Positions 1-7,086 of a DNA stretch of 34,239 bases are shown piece after piece. The position numbers and the translations under genes were made by a program. The stretch comes from Aequorivita aurantiaca (GTDB lineage Bacteria > Bacteroidota > Bacteroidia > Flavobacteriales > Flavobacteriaceae), in the NCBI RefSeq assembly GCF_030410135.1, contig NZ_JAUGQQ010000016.1:1-34239 (forward strand), read 5' to 3'. The notes under the pieces were generated by a model. The model did not search any database, was not told the origin of the DNA, and saw only the letters and a list, made by a program, of their open reading frames with translations. The stretch's first letter is position 1. Each line of letters starts with the position of its first letter.

Positions 1-324
1 TGTAATTGTTGGATTGGTTTCAAAATCAAAAAGCACTTTGTTCAATACTTTTAATTCTCCGGAAGCAGCGTCAATAGTAAAAGCATTTGCAGGAGTTTGT
101 TCCATAATTGAAAAGGTAACAGAACCTTGATTTGTGGTTCCAGAAACAGTGCCGATAACAAATCCGTCGCTTGGATTTTCATCCATAGAAACGGAAAAAT
201 CTGAAGTTGTTACAGTTGTTTCAAATGGGTTTGGGTCGTCATTACTGTCTTTTGAACAGGAAATAAATATGAAAATTGATAAAAAATAAAATATTGTGAG
301 ATGAAAATTTGGTAAGTTTCGCAT
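1..324 (-). CDS. Cadherin-like lipoprotein, 5' part only (cut by window edge)
   Basis: An open frame of 108 codons runs off the left edge. It starts at ATG 324, and about 20 hydrophobic residues lead to a lipobox ending ISC at Cys23, followed by KDSNDDPN. This is the arrangement of a Bacteroidota lipoprotein that is acylated after signal peptidase II cleavage and probably exported to the outer membrane. Residues from about 40 onward (SVSMDENPSDG, then FTIDAASGEL and DFETNPT) match the cadherin-repeat pattern of extracellular calcium-binding domains. A TAnnTTTG element lies 29 bases upstream of the start. The function and the rest of the protein cannot be seen. Lipoprotein call firm, cadherin call good, ligand unknown. 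Confidence 0.75.
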   Translation of the reverse strand, partial: MRNLPNFHLTIFYFLSIFIFISCSKDSNDDPNPFETTVTTSDFSVSMDENPSDGFVIGTVSGTTNQGSVTFSIMEQTPANAFTIDAASGELKVLNKVLFDFETNPTIT

Positions 325-353
325 TATTAAAGAAATGTTAAAAGTTGAATTTT

Positions 354-361
354 CAAATATA
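354..361 (-). promoter_or_regulatory. TAnnTTTG -7 element for the lipoprotein gene
   Basis: Minus strand reads TATATTTG, a perfect match to the Bacteroidota -7 consensus. It lies directly beyond the T-tract of the GAPDH terminator, so the two signals share bases. A predicted start site about 5 nt downstream would give a leader of roughly 25 nt. No convincing -33 TTG was seen. Confidence 0.55.
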
Positions 362-393
362 AAAAAATCCCGCTATTTTAATAGCGGGATTTT
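361..393 (-). terminator. Intrinsic terminator of the GAPDH gene
   Basis: A perfect 13-bp stem (364-376 with 381-393, core ATCCCGCTAT) closes a 4-nt loop. On the minus strand it is followed by seven T residues. It sits just past the GAPDH stop, so it most likely ends that transcript. Confidence 0.85.
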
Positions 394-411
394 AACTGAT
401 CATCTATACTA

Positions 412-1860
412 CTAGTAATAGGTATATCTTCTAACCTGGGCAATATATTTGGCCAAGCGAATAACCTGGTGGCTGTAGCCGTACTCATTGTCGTACCAAA
501 CATAAAGTACTACATTTTTTCCGTCTTCCGTAACAATGGTGGCATTGCTATCGTAAATGGCGGGGGCAGAAGTTCCAACAATATCACTTGAAACCAGCTC
601 ATTGCTCATTGAATATTTTATTTGTTCCACCAAATCACCTTCCAGGGCATATTTTTTCATTGTAGAATTGATTCCATCCACCGAAGTTGGTCTGGCCAAT
701 TCAAGGTTCAATACAACCAACGATCCGTTTGGAACCGGAACCCTTATGGCGTTGCTTGTAAGTTTGCCTGCTAAAACAGGTAACGCTTTTGCCACGGCAC
801 TGCCAGCCCCAGTTTCTGTAATTACCATGTTTAATGCGGCAGCGCGGCCACGGCGGTATTTGCTGTGCATGTTATCTACCAAATTCTGGTCGTTTGTATA
901 TGCGTGAATGGTTTCTAAATGCCCACGTACTACGCCGAAAGAATCTTCAACAGCTTTCAAAATAGGGGTGATGGCGTTAGTAGTACACGAAGCTGCTGAA
1001 AAGATATCTACCGTATTCGGGTCGTATTCATTTTGGTTAACACCGTGAACTATATTCGGAACGCCTTTTCCGGGCGCGGTAAGTAATACTTTTGCGGCTC
1101 CTTTCGCCTTCAAATGTCTGCTTAATTCCTTATCATCACGGAAGGCTCCAGTATTGTCAATCACCAACGCATCCTCGATGCCGTATTGAGTGTAATCAAT
1201 TTCCTCAGGATTGTTTGCTGAAATTATATGAACTGTTGTTCCGTTTATAACCAATGCGCTGTTTTCGAGATCTGTACGGACAGTGCCGGGGAAATCGCCG
1301 TGAACGGAATCATATTGAAGTAAAGTTGCACGTTTATCTAAAATAGTTTGGTCCATTTTTCCGCGAACCACGATTGCGCGAAGGCGAAGTTGATTGCCCT
1401 GTCCGGTTCTGGTCATGAGTTCGCGCGCAAGCAAACGGCCAATTCTTCCAAAGCCATAAAGCACCACATCTTTTGGGACGACGGTTTTAGCCTCTTTTGC
1501 ATTTTTCAATTTATCTGAAACGAAAGCCAATGCATTTGAATATTTATCATCTTCCAAATGAAATTCGTAGGTAAGTTTGCCAATATCCAATTTTGCCGGC
1601 GGAAGGTCGAGGGTTTTTATGGCCTGTGCAATTTCTACCGAATCAAAAATAGATATAGGCTTATTCACAAACTCGCCAGCGTATTCGTGAAGGTTTAAAA
1701 TTTCACTCACATTTCGATCTATGAGTTGGTTTCGGAAAAGTACCAATTCAATAGACTTATCATACCAAAGATCACTAATGATTTTAATAAATTCTACTGA
1801 AGCTTTTCGGCGGTCAGTTTGAAATGAAAGTTCTTTTTCATAAACGTCATCAAAACTCAT
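412..1860 (-). CDS. gap: Glyceraldehyde-3-phosphate dehydrogenase, long form
   Basis: Catalyses NAD(P)-dependent oxidative phosphorylation of glyceraldehyde 3-phosphate, or the reverse, in cytoplasmic glycolysis/gluconeogenesis. The Rossmann motif GFGRIGR is at residues 136-142 and the active-site SCTTNA carries Cys292. The C-terminus ends with WYDNEYGYSHQV, as in canonical GAPDH. At 482 residues it is about 130-150 longer than the classical enzyme. The extra length is an N-terminal, mostly helical, charged region before the Rossmann fold. Long forms of this kind are known in Bacteroidota and some other bacteria, usually beside a shorter paralogue elsewhere, but which direction this one serves cannot be told here. 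Single-gene unit with its own promoter (1894-1901) and terminator. ATG start at 1860. Confidence 0.95.
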   Translation of the reverse strand: MSFDDVYEKELSFQTDRRKASVEFIKIISDLWYDKSIELVLFRNQLIDRNVSEILNLHEYAGEFVNKPISIFDSVEIAQAIKTLDLPPAKLDIGKLTYEFHLEDDKYSNALAFVSDKLKNAKEAKTVVPKDVVLYGFGRIGRLLARELMTRTGQGNQLRLRAIVVRGKMDQTILDKRATLLQYDSVHGDFPGTVRTDLENSALVINGTTVHIISANNPEEIDYTQYGIEDALVIDNTGAFRDDKELSRHLKAKGAAKVLLTAPGKGVPNIVHGVNQNEYDPNTVDIFSAASCTTNAITPILKAVEDSFGVVRGHLETIHAYTNDQNLVDNMHSKYRRGRAAALNMVITETGAGSAVAKALPVLAGKLTSNAIRVPVPNGSLVVLNLELARPTSVDGINSTMKKYALEGDLVEQIKYSMSNELVSSDIVGTSAPAIYDSNATIVTEDGKNVVLYVWYDNEYGYSHQVIRLAKYIAQVRRYTYY

Positions 1861-1893
1861 AAGGATGGATTTTTAGGGGGTTTAAATTTGGGG

Positions 1894-1901
1894 CAAAAAT
1901 A
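1894..1901 (-). promoter_or_regulatory. TAnnTTTG -7 element for gap
   Basis: Minus strand reads TATTTTTG followed by CCCC, 33 nt before the GAPDH ATG. It is a perfect match to the flavobacterial -7 consensus. No clear TTG was found at the expected -33 distance. Confidence 0.6.
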
Positions 1902-1940
1902 CTTATTTCAATTGTGCTGTGGAAATAATTATTGAAAATA

Positions 1941-1978
1941 AAAACACCGCCGAAACTTTTGAAATTCAGCGGTGTTTT
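1941..1978 (-). terminator. Intrinsic terminator of the HtrA-type protease gene
   Basis: A 10-bp stem (1941-1950 with 1969-1978, AAAACACCGC and its complement) lies 20 nt past the protease stop. On the minus strand it ends in a T-rich run. It separates the protease gene from the gap promoter. Confidence 0.8.
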
Positions 1979-1998
1979 CAGAATTTCCATTTGATTTT

Positions 1999-3387
1999 TT
2001 ATCTGAAAATAAACGAATTTATATTTCCGGAAGTATCCATAAAAGTCATTTTTATGGGCGAACGATAGTTTCGTTGTGTCATAATTCGTTTTACGTCATT
2101 TATATTATTCACGGTTTCATCATTGATTTTGGTAATGATTATACCTTCCAATTTATACTGTGCTACTTCTGGTGTTAAGGCTCTCGTCACAGTTACTCCG
2201 TTTTCCAATCCGCGTTCCCTTAACTCTGCTTTTGTTGTATTTTTTACTTCAATACCTAAATCATCTATTGAAAAAGTCTCCAATTTTACCAAGGTTACGG
2301 GAACTTTTCTTTCCTTTCCATTGCGAAGAATAGTTACTTCAACCACATCATTTGGCCGTTTTGATCCTAAATAGCCTGAAAGATCTGCAAATTTTGAAAC
2401 CTTATATCCATCCAATTGTTTTATGATATCGCCTTCCTTTATGCCGGCTCTATCGGCGCCACTACCTTTTTCTATTCCACCCACAAAAACCCCTTCGGTG
2501 TCGTTGATTCCATATTTTTCGACCAATTGTGGACTGATATTTCCCACTTGAATACCCAAAATTCCGCGCTGCACATTACCGAATTCAAGAATATCTTCAA
2601 TTACTTTACGTGCATTATTGGATGGCACCGCAAAGGAATAACCAACATAACTTCCAGTTTCAGACGTAATAGCAGTATTAATTCCAATCAACTCACCGCG
2701 GGTGTTCACCAAAGCGCCACCGCTGTTTCCACGATTTACCGCCGCATCGGTTTGGATGAAGGATTGTGGATTTCCGTCAAATTGATTTAAATCGCGCGCT
2801 TTGGCACTAATAATTCCCGCAGTAACCGTGGAAGTTAGGTTAAAAGGATTTCCAACCGCTAAAACCCATTCGCCCAATTTTACATTATTTGAATCGCCGA
2901 AAGGAACAAAAGGAAAATTGTCATCCCCATCAATTTTAACCAATGCAATGTCCGTACTCGGGTCGGTACCAATTAATTTTGCCGAATAAGTTCTATTATT
3001 GTTTAATGTAACCTCTAAATTTGTTGCATTTGCAATTACATGATTGTTGGTTACAATATAGCCATCGGGTGAAATAATTACCCCGCTTCCGCTACCAATG
3101 CGCGCCCGAGGCTGGCCGCCCCCTTGAAAATATTCAAAAATATTTGTTGGCTGGGTGCTAACGCTCATATTTTTTACGTGCACCACGGCATGAACTGTTT
3201 TTTCGGCAGCTTCGGTGAAATCTGTGGTCATTTCCGCGGCAGCGGTGGAATAATCTGTGGGTATAAATCTTGCAGTATTTTGGGGTGCGAAGGAAACGTA
3301 TTGCTTTTTTTCCAAGAATTTATATCCTCCAAGTGTAATGGTGCCTGCAAATAAGGCCACCAAAAATAAACGGAATGTGTGTTTCAT
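1999..3387 (-). CDS. htrA: HtrA/DegP-family periplasmic serine protease with two PDZ domains
   Basis: Envelope quality-control protease and chaperone of the HtrA family. An N-terminal hydrophobic segment (about residues 5-22) works as signal sequence or membrane anchor. The trypsin-like domain shows the full triad: His116 in TNNHV, Asp146 in TDIALVKID and Ser222 in RGNSGGAL. Two PDZ-like regions follow, about 272-365 and 375-460. Length (462) is usual for the family. The gene is monocistronic with a strong terminator. The only promoter match seen upstream is TAAATTTG at 3523-3530 (minus), more than 130 nt from the start, so regulation is unclear. DegP, DegQ and DegS types cannot be separated by eye; two PDZ regions argue against DegS. 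Confidence 0.92.
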   Translation of the reverse strand: MKHTFRLFLVALFAGTITLGGYKFLEKKQYVSFAPQNTARFIPTDYSTAAAEMTTDFTEAAEKTVHAVVHVKNMSVSTQPTNIFEYFQGGGQPRARIGSGSGVIISPDGYIVTNNHVIANATNLEVTLNNNRTYSAKLIGTDPSTDIALVKIDGDDNFPFVPFGDSNNVKLGEWVLAVGNPFNLTSTVTAGIISAKARDLNQFDGNPQSFIQTDAAVNRGNSGGALVNTRGELIGINTAITSETGSYVGYSFAVPSNNARKVIEDILEFGNVQRGILGIQVGNISPQLVEKYGINDTEGVFVGGIEKGSGADRAGIKEGDIIKQLDGYKVSKFADLSGYLGSKRPNDVVEVTILRNGKERKVPVTLVKLETFSIDDLGIEVKNTTKAELRERGLENGVTVTRALTPEVAQYKLEGIIITKINDETVNNINDVKRIMTQRNYRSPIKMTFMDTSGNINSFIFR

Positions 3388-3522
3388 TTTGGATTTTTTT
3401 TTAATTATAAAATAATATTATTCTATCATTTATTTTAATGACTCTCATCCATATGTTATGTAATGATCCCCGCGGCATTTAGTGGGGATAAACCAATTTG
3501 GTAGAAATACAAATTGCATTTT

Positions 3523-3530
3523 CAAATTTA
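3523..3530 (-). promoter_or_regulatory. Possible TAnnTTTG element upstream of htrA
   Basis: Minus strand reads TAAATTTG, 135 nt before the protease ATG. It matches the consensus, but the leader would be long and no -33 TTG is evident. The region between it and the gene is AT-rich and otherwise featureless. Confidence 0.3.
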
Positions 3531-3620
3531 ATAAGCATAAACAGAAAAAAGTATGCCATAAAGGGCTATTTAACTTCCATTTAACGTGAAGTGGTTTCAA
3601 AAACCTGCGTGTGCTTTTTA

Positions 3621-3628
3621 TATCTTTG
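3621..3628 (+). promoter_or_regulatory. TAnnTTTG -7 element immediately before dapF
   Basis: TATCTTTG matches the consensus and ends only 7 nt before the dapF ATG at 3636. With a start site about 5 nt beyond the element, the mRNA would have a leader of only about 2 nt. Confidence 0.65.
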
Positions 3629-3635
3629 TGCGCTC

Positions 3636-4409
3636 ATGGAACTTACCTTTTATAAATATCAAGGCACCGGCAATGATTTCGTGATTATTGATAATCGCGA
3701 AGATTTTTTCCCTAAAGACAATACTGCCTTGGTTGCCAAAATCTGCGACAGACGTTTTGGCGTGGGCGCTGATGGTTTGCTTTTGCTAGAAAACCATCCG
3801 TCGGCAGATTTCAGAATGGTTTATTATAATAGTGACGGAAACCTGAGCTCAATGTGCGGAAATGGCGGAAGGTGCATTTCGCATTTTGCAAAATTTCTGG
3901 GAATCATTTCTGAAAAAACAACCTTTGAAGCGGTTGATGGCATACACGAAGCCACAATTCAAGGCGAGTGGGTTTCTTTAAAAATGAATAATGTTGAAAA
4001 GGTGAAAGTTTCAGAAAATTTTTCTTTTTTGAATACCGGCTCACCGCATCACGTCGAATTGGTTTCACAACTTAAGGATTTTGACGTTTTCACTAAAGGA
4101 AAAGATATTCGAAATAAAATTTATGGAAAGGAAGGCGCCAATGTAAATTTTGTGGAACCCCAAAGTGAATCGATTTTTGCAGTGCGCACATACGAGCGGG
4201 GCGTAGAGGAGGAAACACTTTCCTGTGGTACGGGCGTGACCGCCGTTGCCATTGCAATGTTCGAAATGGGAAAAACTTCGGAAAATAAAATCACCCTAAA
4301 AACGCCCGGCGGAGAGCTGAAGGTGCGTTTCGAAAAATCGGGGTCGGGATATAAAAATGTGTATTTGGAAGGACCCGCCACACAGGTCTTTAAAGGATTC
4401 TGGAAATGA
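3636..4409 (+). CDS. dapF: Diaminopimelate epimerase
   Basis: Converts LL- to meso-diaminopimelate, the peptidoglycan cross-linking residue and lysine precursor. Both catalytic cysteines are present in their usual settings: Cys74 in MCGNGGRC and Cys197 in SCGTGVT. YQGTGNDFV opens the protein, as expected. The start was placed at ATG 3636 (MELTFYKYQ) rather than an upstream in-frame codon at 3591. This gives 257 residues, normal for the family, and the TAnnTTTG promoter lies between the two. The last codons overlap the next gene by 4 nt (ATGA), implying translational coupling. It opens a cell-wall cluster with mltG and two lysozyme-like genes. Confidence 0.96.
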   Translation: MELTFYKYQGTGNDFVIIDNREDFFPKDNTALVAKICDRRFGVGADGLLLLENHPSADFRMVYYNSDGNLSSMCGNGGRCISHFAKFLGIISEKTTFEAVDGIHEATIQGEWVSLKMNNVEKVKVSENFSFLNTGSPHHVELVSQLKDFDVFTKGKDIRNKIYGKEGANVNFVEPQSESIFAVRTYERGVEEETLSCGTGVTAVAIAMFEMGKTSENKITLKTPGGELKVRFEKSGSGYKNVYLEGPATQVFKGFWK

Positions 4410-4948
4410 CAACATTGAAAGGAACAAAAATTTTTTTACGTGCATTGGAACCTTCCGATTTAGATTTCTTATATATTCTTGAAAACGATGAATCCCTTTG
4501 GGAAGTGAGCAACACCACCATACCGTATTCAAAATATATTCTGAAGCAATATTTAGAAAATAGCCACCGCGATATTTTTGATGTAAAACAGTTGCGACTG
4601 GTAATCTGTGAAAATGAAAGCAAGACGGTTGTTGGGTTTATTGACCTTTTCGATTTTGAGCCCAAACATAGTAGGGTGGGAATTGGCATTGCAATTTTTT
4701 CGGAAGAAAATAAAAGAAAGGGTTTCGCTTCTGAAGCATTGAAACTTACCTGTAATTATGCTTTTACGCATCTAAATATCCATCAAATTTTTGCCGGAAT
4801 TACTACGGAAAACCACAGCAGCATTCAACTTTTTGAAAAAGCAGGCTTTGAAAGGACAGGCATCAAAAAGGATTGGATTTTTTCAAAAGGAAGATACAAA
4901 AGCGAATATCTTTATCAACTAATCCCAAATTCCAAATCCCAAATCTAA
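4406..4948 (+). CDS. GNAT N-acetyltransferase, RimJ/RimL-like
   Basis: A 180-residue acetyl-CoA-dependent N-acetyltransferase. It shows the RimJ/RimL-type opening (GTKIFLRALEPSDLDFLY), the acetyl-CoA loop NKRKGFASEAL, and the C-terminal ENHSSIQLFEKAGFE strand-helix. The substrate cannot be inferred; relatives acetylate ribosomal-protein N-termini, amino acids or small molecules. The start overlaps dapF by 4 nt, so the two are co-translated. Oddity: the last eight residues (IPNSKSQI) and the stop codon are encoded by the first four units of a 7-bp tandem array (4921-4990). The C-terminal tail has therefore probably been rewritten by repeat growth and is not part of the fold. Confidence 0.88.
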   Translation: MTTLKGTKIFLRALEPSDLDFLYILENDESLWEVSNTTIPYSKYILKQYLENSHRDIFDVKQLRLVICENESKTVVGFIDLFDFEPKHSRVGIGIAIFSEENKRKGFASEALKLTCNYAFTHLNIHQIFAGITTENHSSIQLFEKAGFERTGIKKDWIFSKGRYKSEYLYQLIPNSKSQI

Positions 4949-4990
4949 AATTCCAGATTCCAAATCTCTAAATACTTATCCCAAATTTAA
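4921..4990 (+). repeat. Tandem array of degenerate 7-bp units, consensus AATYCCA
   Basis: Ten consecutive heptamers in strict register fill 4921-4990. Typical units are AATCCCA, AATTCCA and GATTCCA, with more worn units in the later half (AATCTCT, AAATACT). The array starts inside the GNAT gene, supplies its stop codon, and fills the whole space up to the mltG start at 4992. The period is 7, not 3, so it reads through all three frames. Confidence 0.85.
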
Positions 4991-4991
4991 G

Positions 4992-6035
4992 ATGTACATA
5001 AAAAAAATATTAGTCGTTATTGTCTTGCTTGGCGCTGTTGGAATGGGTGCCTTTGCGTATTATGTTTACAACACCGCCTTTTCGGGAAATACTGCTTTCA
5101 ATAATAAGGAAGCGCATGTTTACATTCCCACCAATGCGACAATTGCTGATGTGGTTGCGGAATTGGAACCACTCATTAGGAATACCGAATCATTTTATGC
5201 CGTTGCCAACCAAAAAAAATATTCCGGCAATGTAAAACCGGGTCATTTTATCATTAAAAGAGGAATGACCAACAATGATATTGTAAATGTATTGCGAAGC
5301 AGAAATATTCCAATCAACGTAAAGTTCAACAATCAGGAGCGTTTGGAAGATTTGGCGGGCCATATTTCCCGTCAAATTGAAGCTGATAGTATTTCACTTT
5401 TAAATGCCATGCGCGAGCCCCAATTTTTGAAAGAAGTGGGCTTGAATGATGAAACTGCGCTTTCGTTATACATTCCGAATACCTATGAATTTTACTGGAA
5501 CAGCTCTGCGGAAACATTTCGCGAGCGTATGAAAACCGAATATGAAAGGTTTTGGAACGAATCAAGAACACAAAAAGCGAAAGCCCTAAATCTTACAAAA
5601 AATGAGGTAATGGCACTTGCCGCAATTGTACAAAAGGAAACTGCGAAGGTGGATGAACGGCCAAAAGTTGCGGGCGTTTATGTGAACCGTCTGAAAAAAG
5701 GAATGTTGCTACAAGCGGACCCGACAGTTATTTTTGCAATAAAACGCGAAAGTGGCAATTACAATCAAATTATCAAAAGAGTGCTCTATAAGGACTTGGA
5801 ATTGGATTCGCCTTACAATACCTATAAATATGCGGGAATTCCGCCGGGACCCATAGCAATGCCGGACATCTCATCTATTGATGCGGTGTTGAATCCCGAA
5901 AGTCACGATTACTATTATTTTGTTGCGGATGTAACTAATTTCGGTTATCATAAATTCGCCAAAACCCTTGCCCAGCATAATGTGAACAAGGTGGAATATG
6001 TTCGCTGGGTGAACGCTCAAGGGTTGAACAGGTAG
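4992..6035 (+). CDS. mltG: Endolytic murein transglycosylase MltG (YceG-like)
   Basis: Inner-membrane lytic transglycosylase that cleaves nascent glycan strands and is thought to set their length. Residues 5-25 form one transmembrane helix, and the rest is periplasmic. The YceG signature is present: IVQKETA with catalytic Glu216, then VYVNRLKKGMLLQADPTV and the closing YAGIPPGPIAMP. Length (347) is normal. It follows the GNAT gene after 43 nt made wholly of 7-bp repeats, so it is probably read with dapF. Its neighbours make meso-DAP (dapF) and probably act on murein (two lysozyme-like genes downstream). Confidence 0.95.
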   Translation: MYIKKILVVIVLLGAVGMGAFAYYVYNTAFSGNTAFNNKEAHVYIPTNATIADVVAELEPLIRNTESFYAVANQKKYSGNVKPGHFIIKRGMTNNDIVNVLRSRNIPINVKFNNQERLEDLAGHISRQIEADSISLLNAMREPQFLKEVGLNDETALSLYIPNTYEFYWNSSAETFRERMKTEYERFWNESRTQKAKALNLTKNEVMALAAIVQKETAKVDERPKVAGVYVNRLKKGMLLQADPTVIFAIKRESGNYNQIIKRVLYKDLELDSPYNTYKYAGIPPGPIAMPDISSIDAVLNPESHDYYYFVADVTNFGYHKFAKTLAQHNVNKVEYVRWVNAQGLNR

Positions 6036-6136
6036 TTTTTAAAGTTACTGTTAAATTCCCTTTGTTAATGGGTTAAACTCTGTTAACCATTCTTGTTCTA
6101 TTTTTAAATTCTCTTATTTTTAAAGTGTAATATCTT

Positions 6137-6161
6137 GGCAATCAATATAATTTGAATTGCC
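6137..6161. promoter_or_regulatory. Small inverted repeat upstream of the first lysozyme-like gene
   Basis: GGCAAT (6137-6142) is repeated inverted as ATTGCC (6156-6161) across 13 nt. It could be a regulator site in the 264-nt gap after mltG. No protein can be assigned, and a repeat this short could be chance. Confidence 0.25.
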
Positions 6162-6170
6162 TTATAGTTC

Positions 6171-6188
6171 TTTGGCACAATTTTTTCA
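6171..6188 (+). promoter_or_regulatory. Sigma-54-like -24/-12 candidate
   Basis: TTTGGCAC followed by AATTT and TTTCA resembles the sigma-54 pattern TGGCAC-N5-TTGCW. The -24 GG is intact, but the -12 GC reads TC. No TAnnTTTG element was found in this gap, so this is the best candidate for how the downstream gene is driven. It is weak evidence. Confidence 0.3.
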
Positions 6189-6247
6189 TATAGCGCGGCG
6201 AACATGCGTTTGCCAAAAATGTGTGTTGCTTGTTTAAAATTTTATTT

Positions 6248-6268
6248 CGTTTCGCACAAAGCGAAACG
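6248..6268 (+). promoter_or_regulatory. Stem-loop in the leader of the first lysozyme-like gene
   Basis: A perfect 8-bp stem, CGTTTCGC with GCGAAACG, encloses the 5-nt loop ACAAA, 31 nt before the ATG at 6300. No T-run follows, so it is not an intrinsic terminator. It may stabilise the leader or control translation. Confidence 0.45.
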
Positions 6269-6299
6269 CAATAATTATAACTTTAAAACTAAGTAAAAC

Positions 6300-6944
6300 A
6301 TGACGAAACGTTTTATGAAATTGTCTGCGCTGCTGGTTGTTGCGGTTTTTATCGCAACAGCATTTTCTTCCAAAAAACAAGAAGATTACAGCAGTTCTAT
6401 TTTCGCTACAGACATCGTTGGCGACCTTGCCTATGTTCCCTACGATTATGAAGTGAAAATGAGTTCCCAAGATTGTATTCCCTTTCTTGGGAAGTCGTTC
6501 CTGGGCTTCTGTCACGACCTCGGCTTGAGTGAAAGCAGTGGTAATTACAGAGCCGTGAACAGATTTGGTTATTTGGGCAAATACCAGTTTGGCCGTTCCA
6601 CCCTTCAATGGGTGGGAATCCGCAATACGTCCCGATTTCTGAATTCCCCTTTGTTACAGGAAAGAGCTTTTGAAGCTTTGATTTCCAAAAACAAATGGGT
6701 GCTTCGGGATTATATTGATAAATTCGATGGCCAATCCATCAATGGTGTTAAAATATCCGAATCGGGCCTTTTGGCCGCGGCACATCTGGGAGGAGCCGGA
6801 AATGTGAAAAAATTTCTGGACAGCAACGGAGCTATCGTATTCAAGGATGGCAACAATGTACCCATCACAAGGTATATGAAGCGATTTGTAGATTATGATA
6901 TCTCGCAAATTCTCCCGGACAACAATGCCAGAGCGACATTATAA
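6300..6944 (+). CDS. Exported lysozyme-like (putative murein hydrolase/transglycosylase) protein, copy 1
   Basis: A 214-residue protein with an N-terminal hydrophobic segment (about residues 6-22), so exported or anchored. The central motif SESSGNYRAVNRFGYLGKYQFG (about 77-98; I split it as SESSGNY and GYLGKYQFG) has the layout of goose-type lysozyme and SLT folds: a candidate catalytic Glu78, then a Tyr/Gln-rich substrate-groove segment. AAHLGGAGNVKKFL near residue 160 fits the conserved helix late in that fold. It is clearly paralogous to the gene at 7087, with the same length and the same motifs in order. It sits behind mltG, so a role in peptidoglycan remodelling is likely. Activity is inferred, not proven. 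It has its own leader signals and a strong terminator, so it is a separate unit. Confidence 0.75.
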   Translation: MTKRFMKLSALLVVAVFIATAFSSKKQEDYSSSIFATDIVGDLAYVPYDYEVKMSSQDCIPFLGKSFLGFCHDLGLSESSGNYRAVNRFGYLGKYQFGRSTLQWVGIRNTSRFLNSPLLQERAFEALISKNKWVLRDYIDKFDGQSINGVKISESGLLAAAHLGGAGNVKKFLDSNGAIVFKDGNNVPITRYMKRFVDYDISQILPDNNARATL

Positions 6945-6954
6945 TTATTGAAAG

Positions 6955-6981
6955 AACCAGGTTGACAAGCCTGGTTTTTTT
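6955..6981 (+). terminator. Intrinsic terminator after lysozyme-like copy 1
   Basis: A 7-bp stem, AACCAGG (6955-6961) with CCTGGTT (6970-6976), closes an 8-nt loop and is followed by a T-run to 6981. It separates the two paralogues into different transcripts. Confidence 0.85.
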
Positions 6982-7030
6982 ATTTCACATTTATTTAACG
7001 ACCTCGAAATCAGATTTTTGAAAAAAGATG

Positions 7031-7038
7031 TATATTTG
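7031..7038 (+). promoter_or_regulatory. TAnnTTTG -7 element for lysozyme-like copy 2
   Basis: TATATTTG matches the consensus exactly and lies 48 nt before the ATG at 7087. Copy 2 therefore looks controlled by the housekeeping-type promoter, unlike copy 1. Confidence 0.6.
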
Positions 7039-7086
7039 CCCGCTGAAAAGGGAATGTAAATATTGCGTTCGCATTTTTTAAAATTG

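Noticed and set aside
557-907. Long antisense frames inside gap, htrA, the dehydrogenase, the 27889 protein and others
   Set aside because: Each lies opposite a confidently identified gene, has no recognisable motif and no start signals; they are shadows of real coding sequence.
3466-3489. Hairpin ATCCCC/GGGGAT in the htrA-dapF spacer
   Set aside because: Only 6 bp with a 12-nt loop and no T-run on either side; not called as a terminator.
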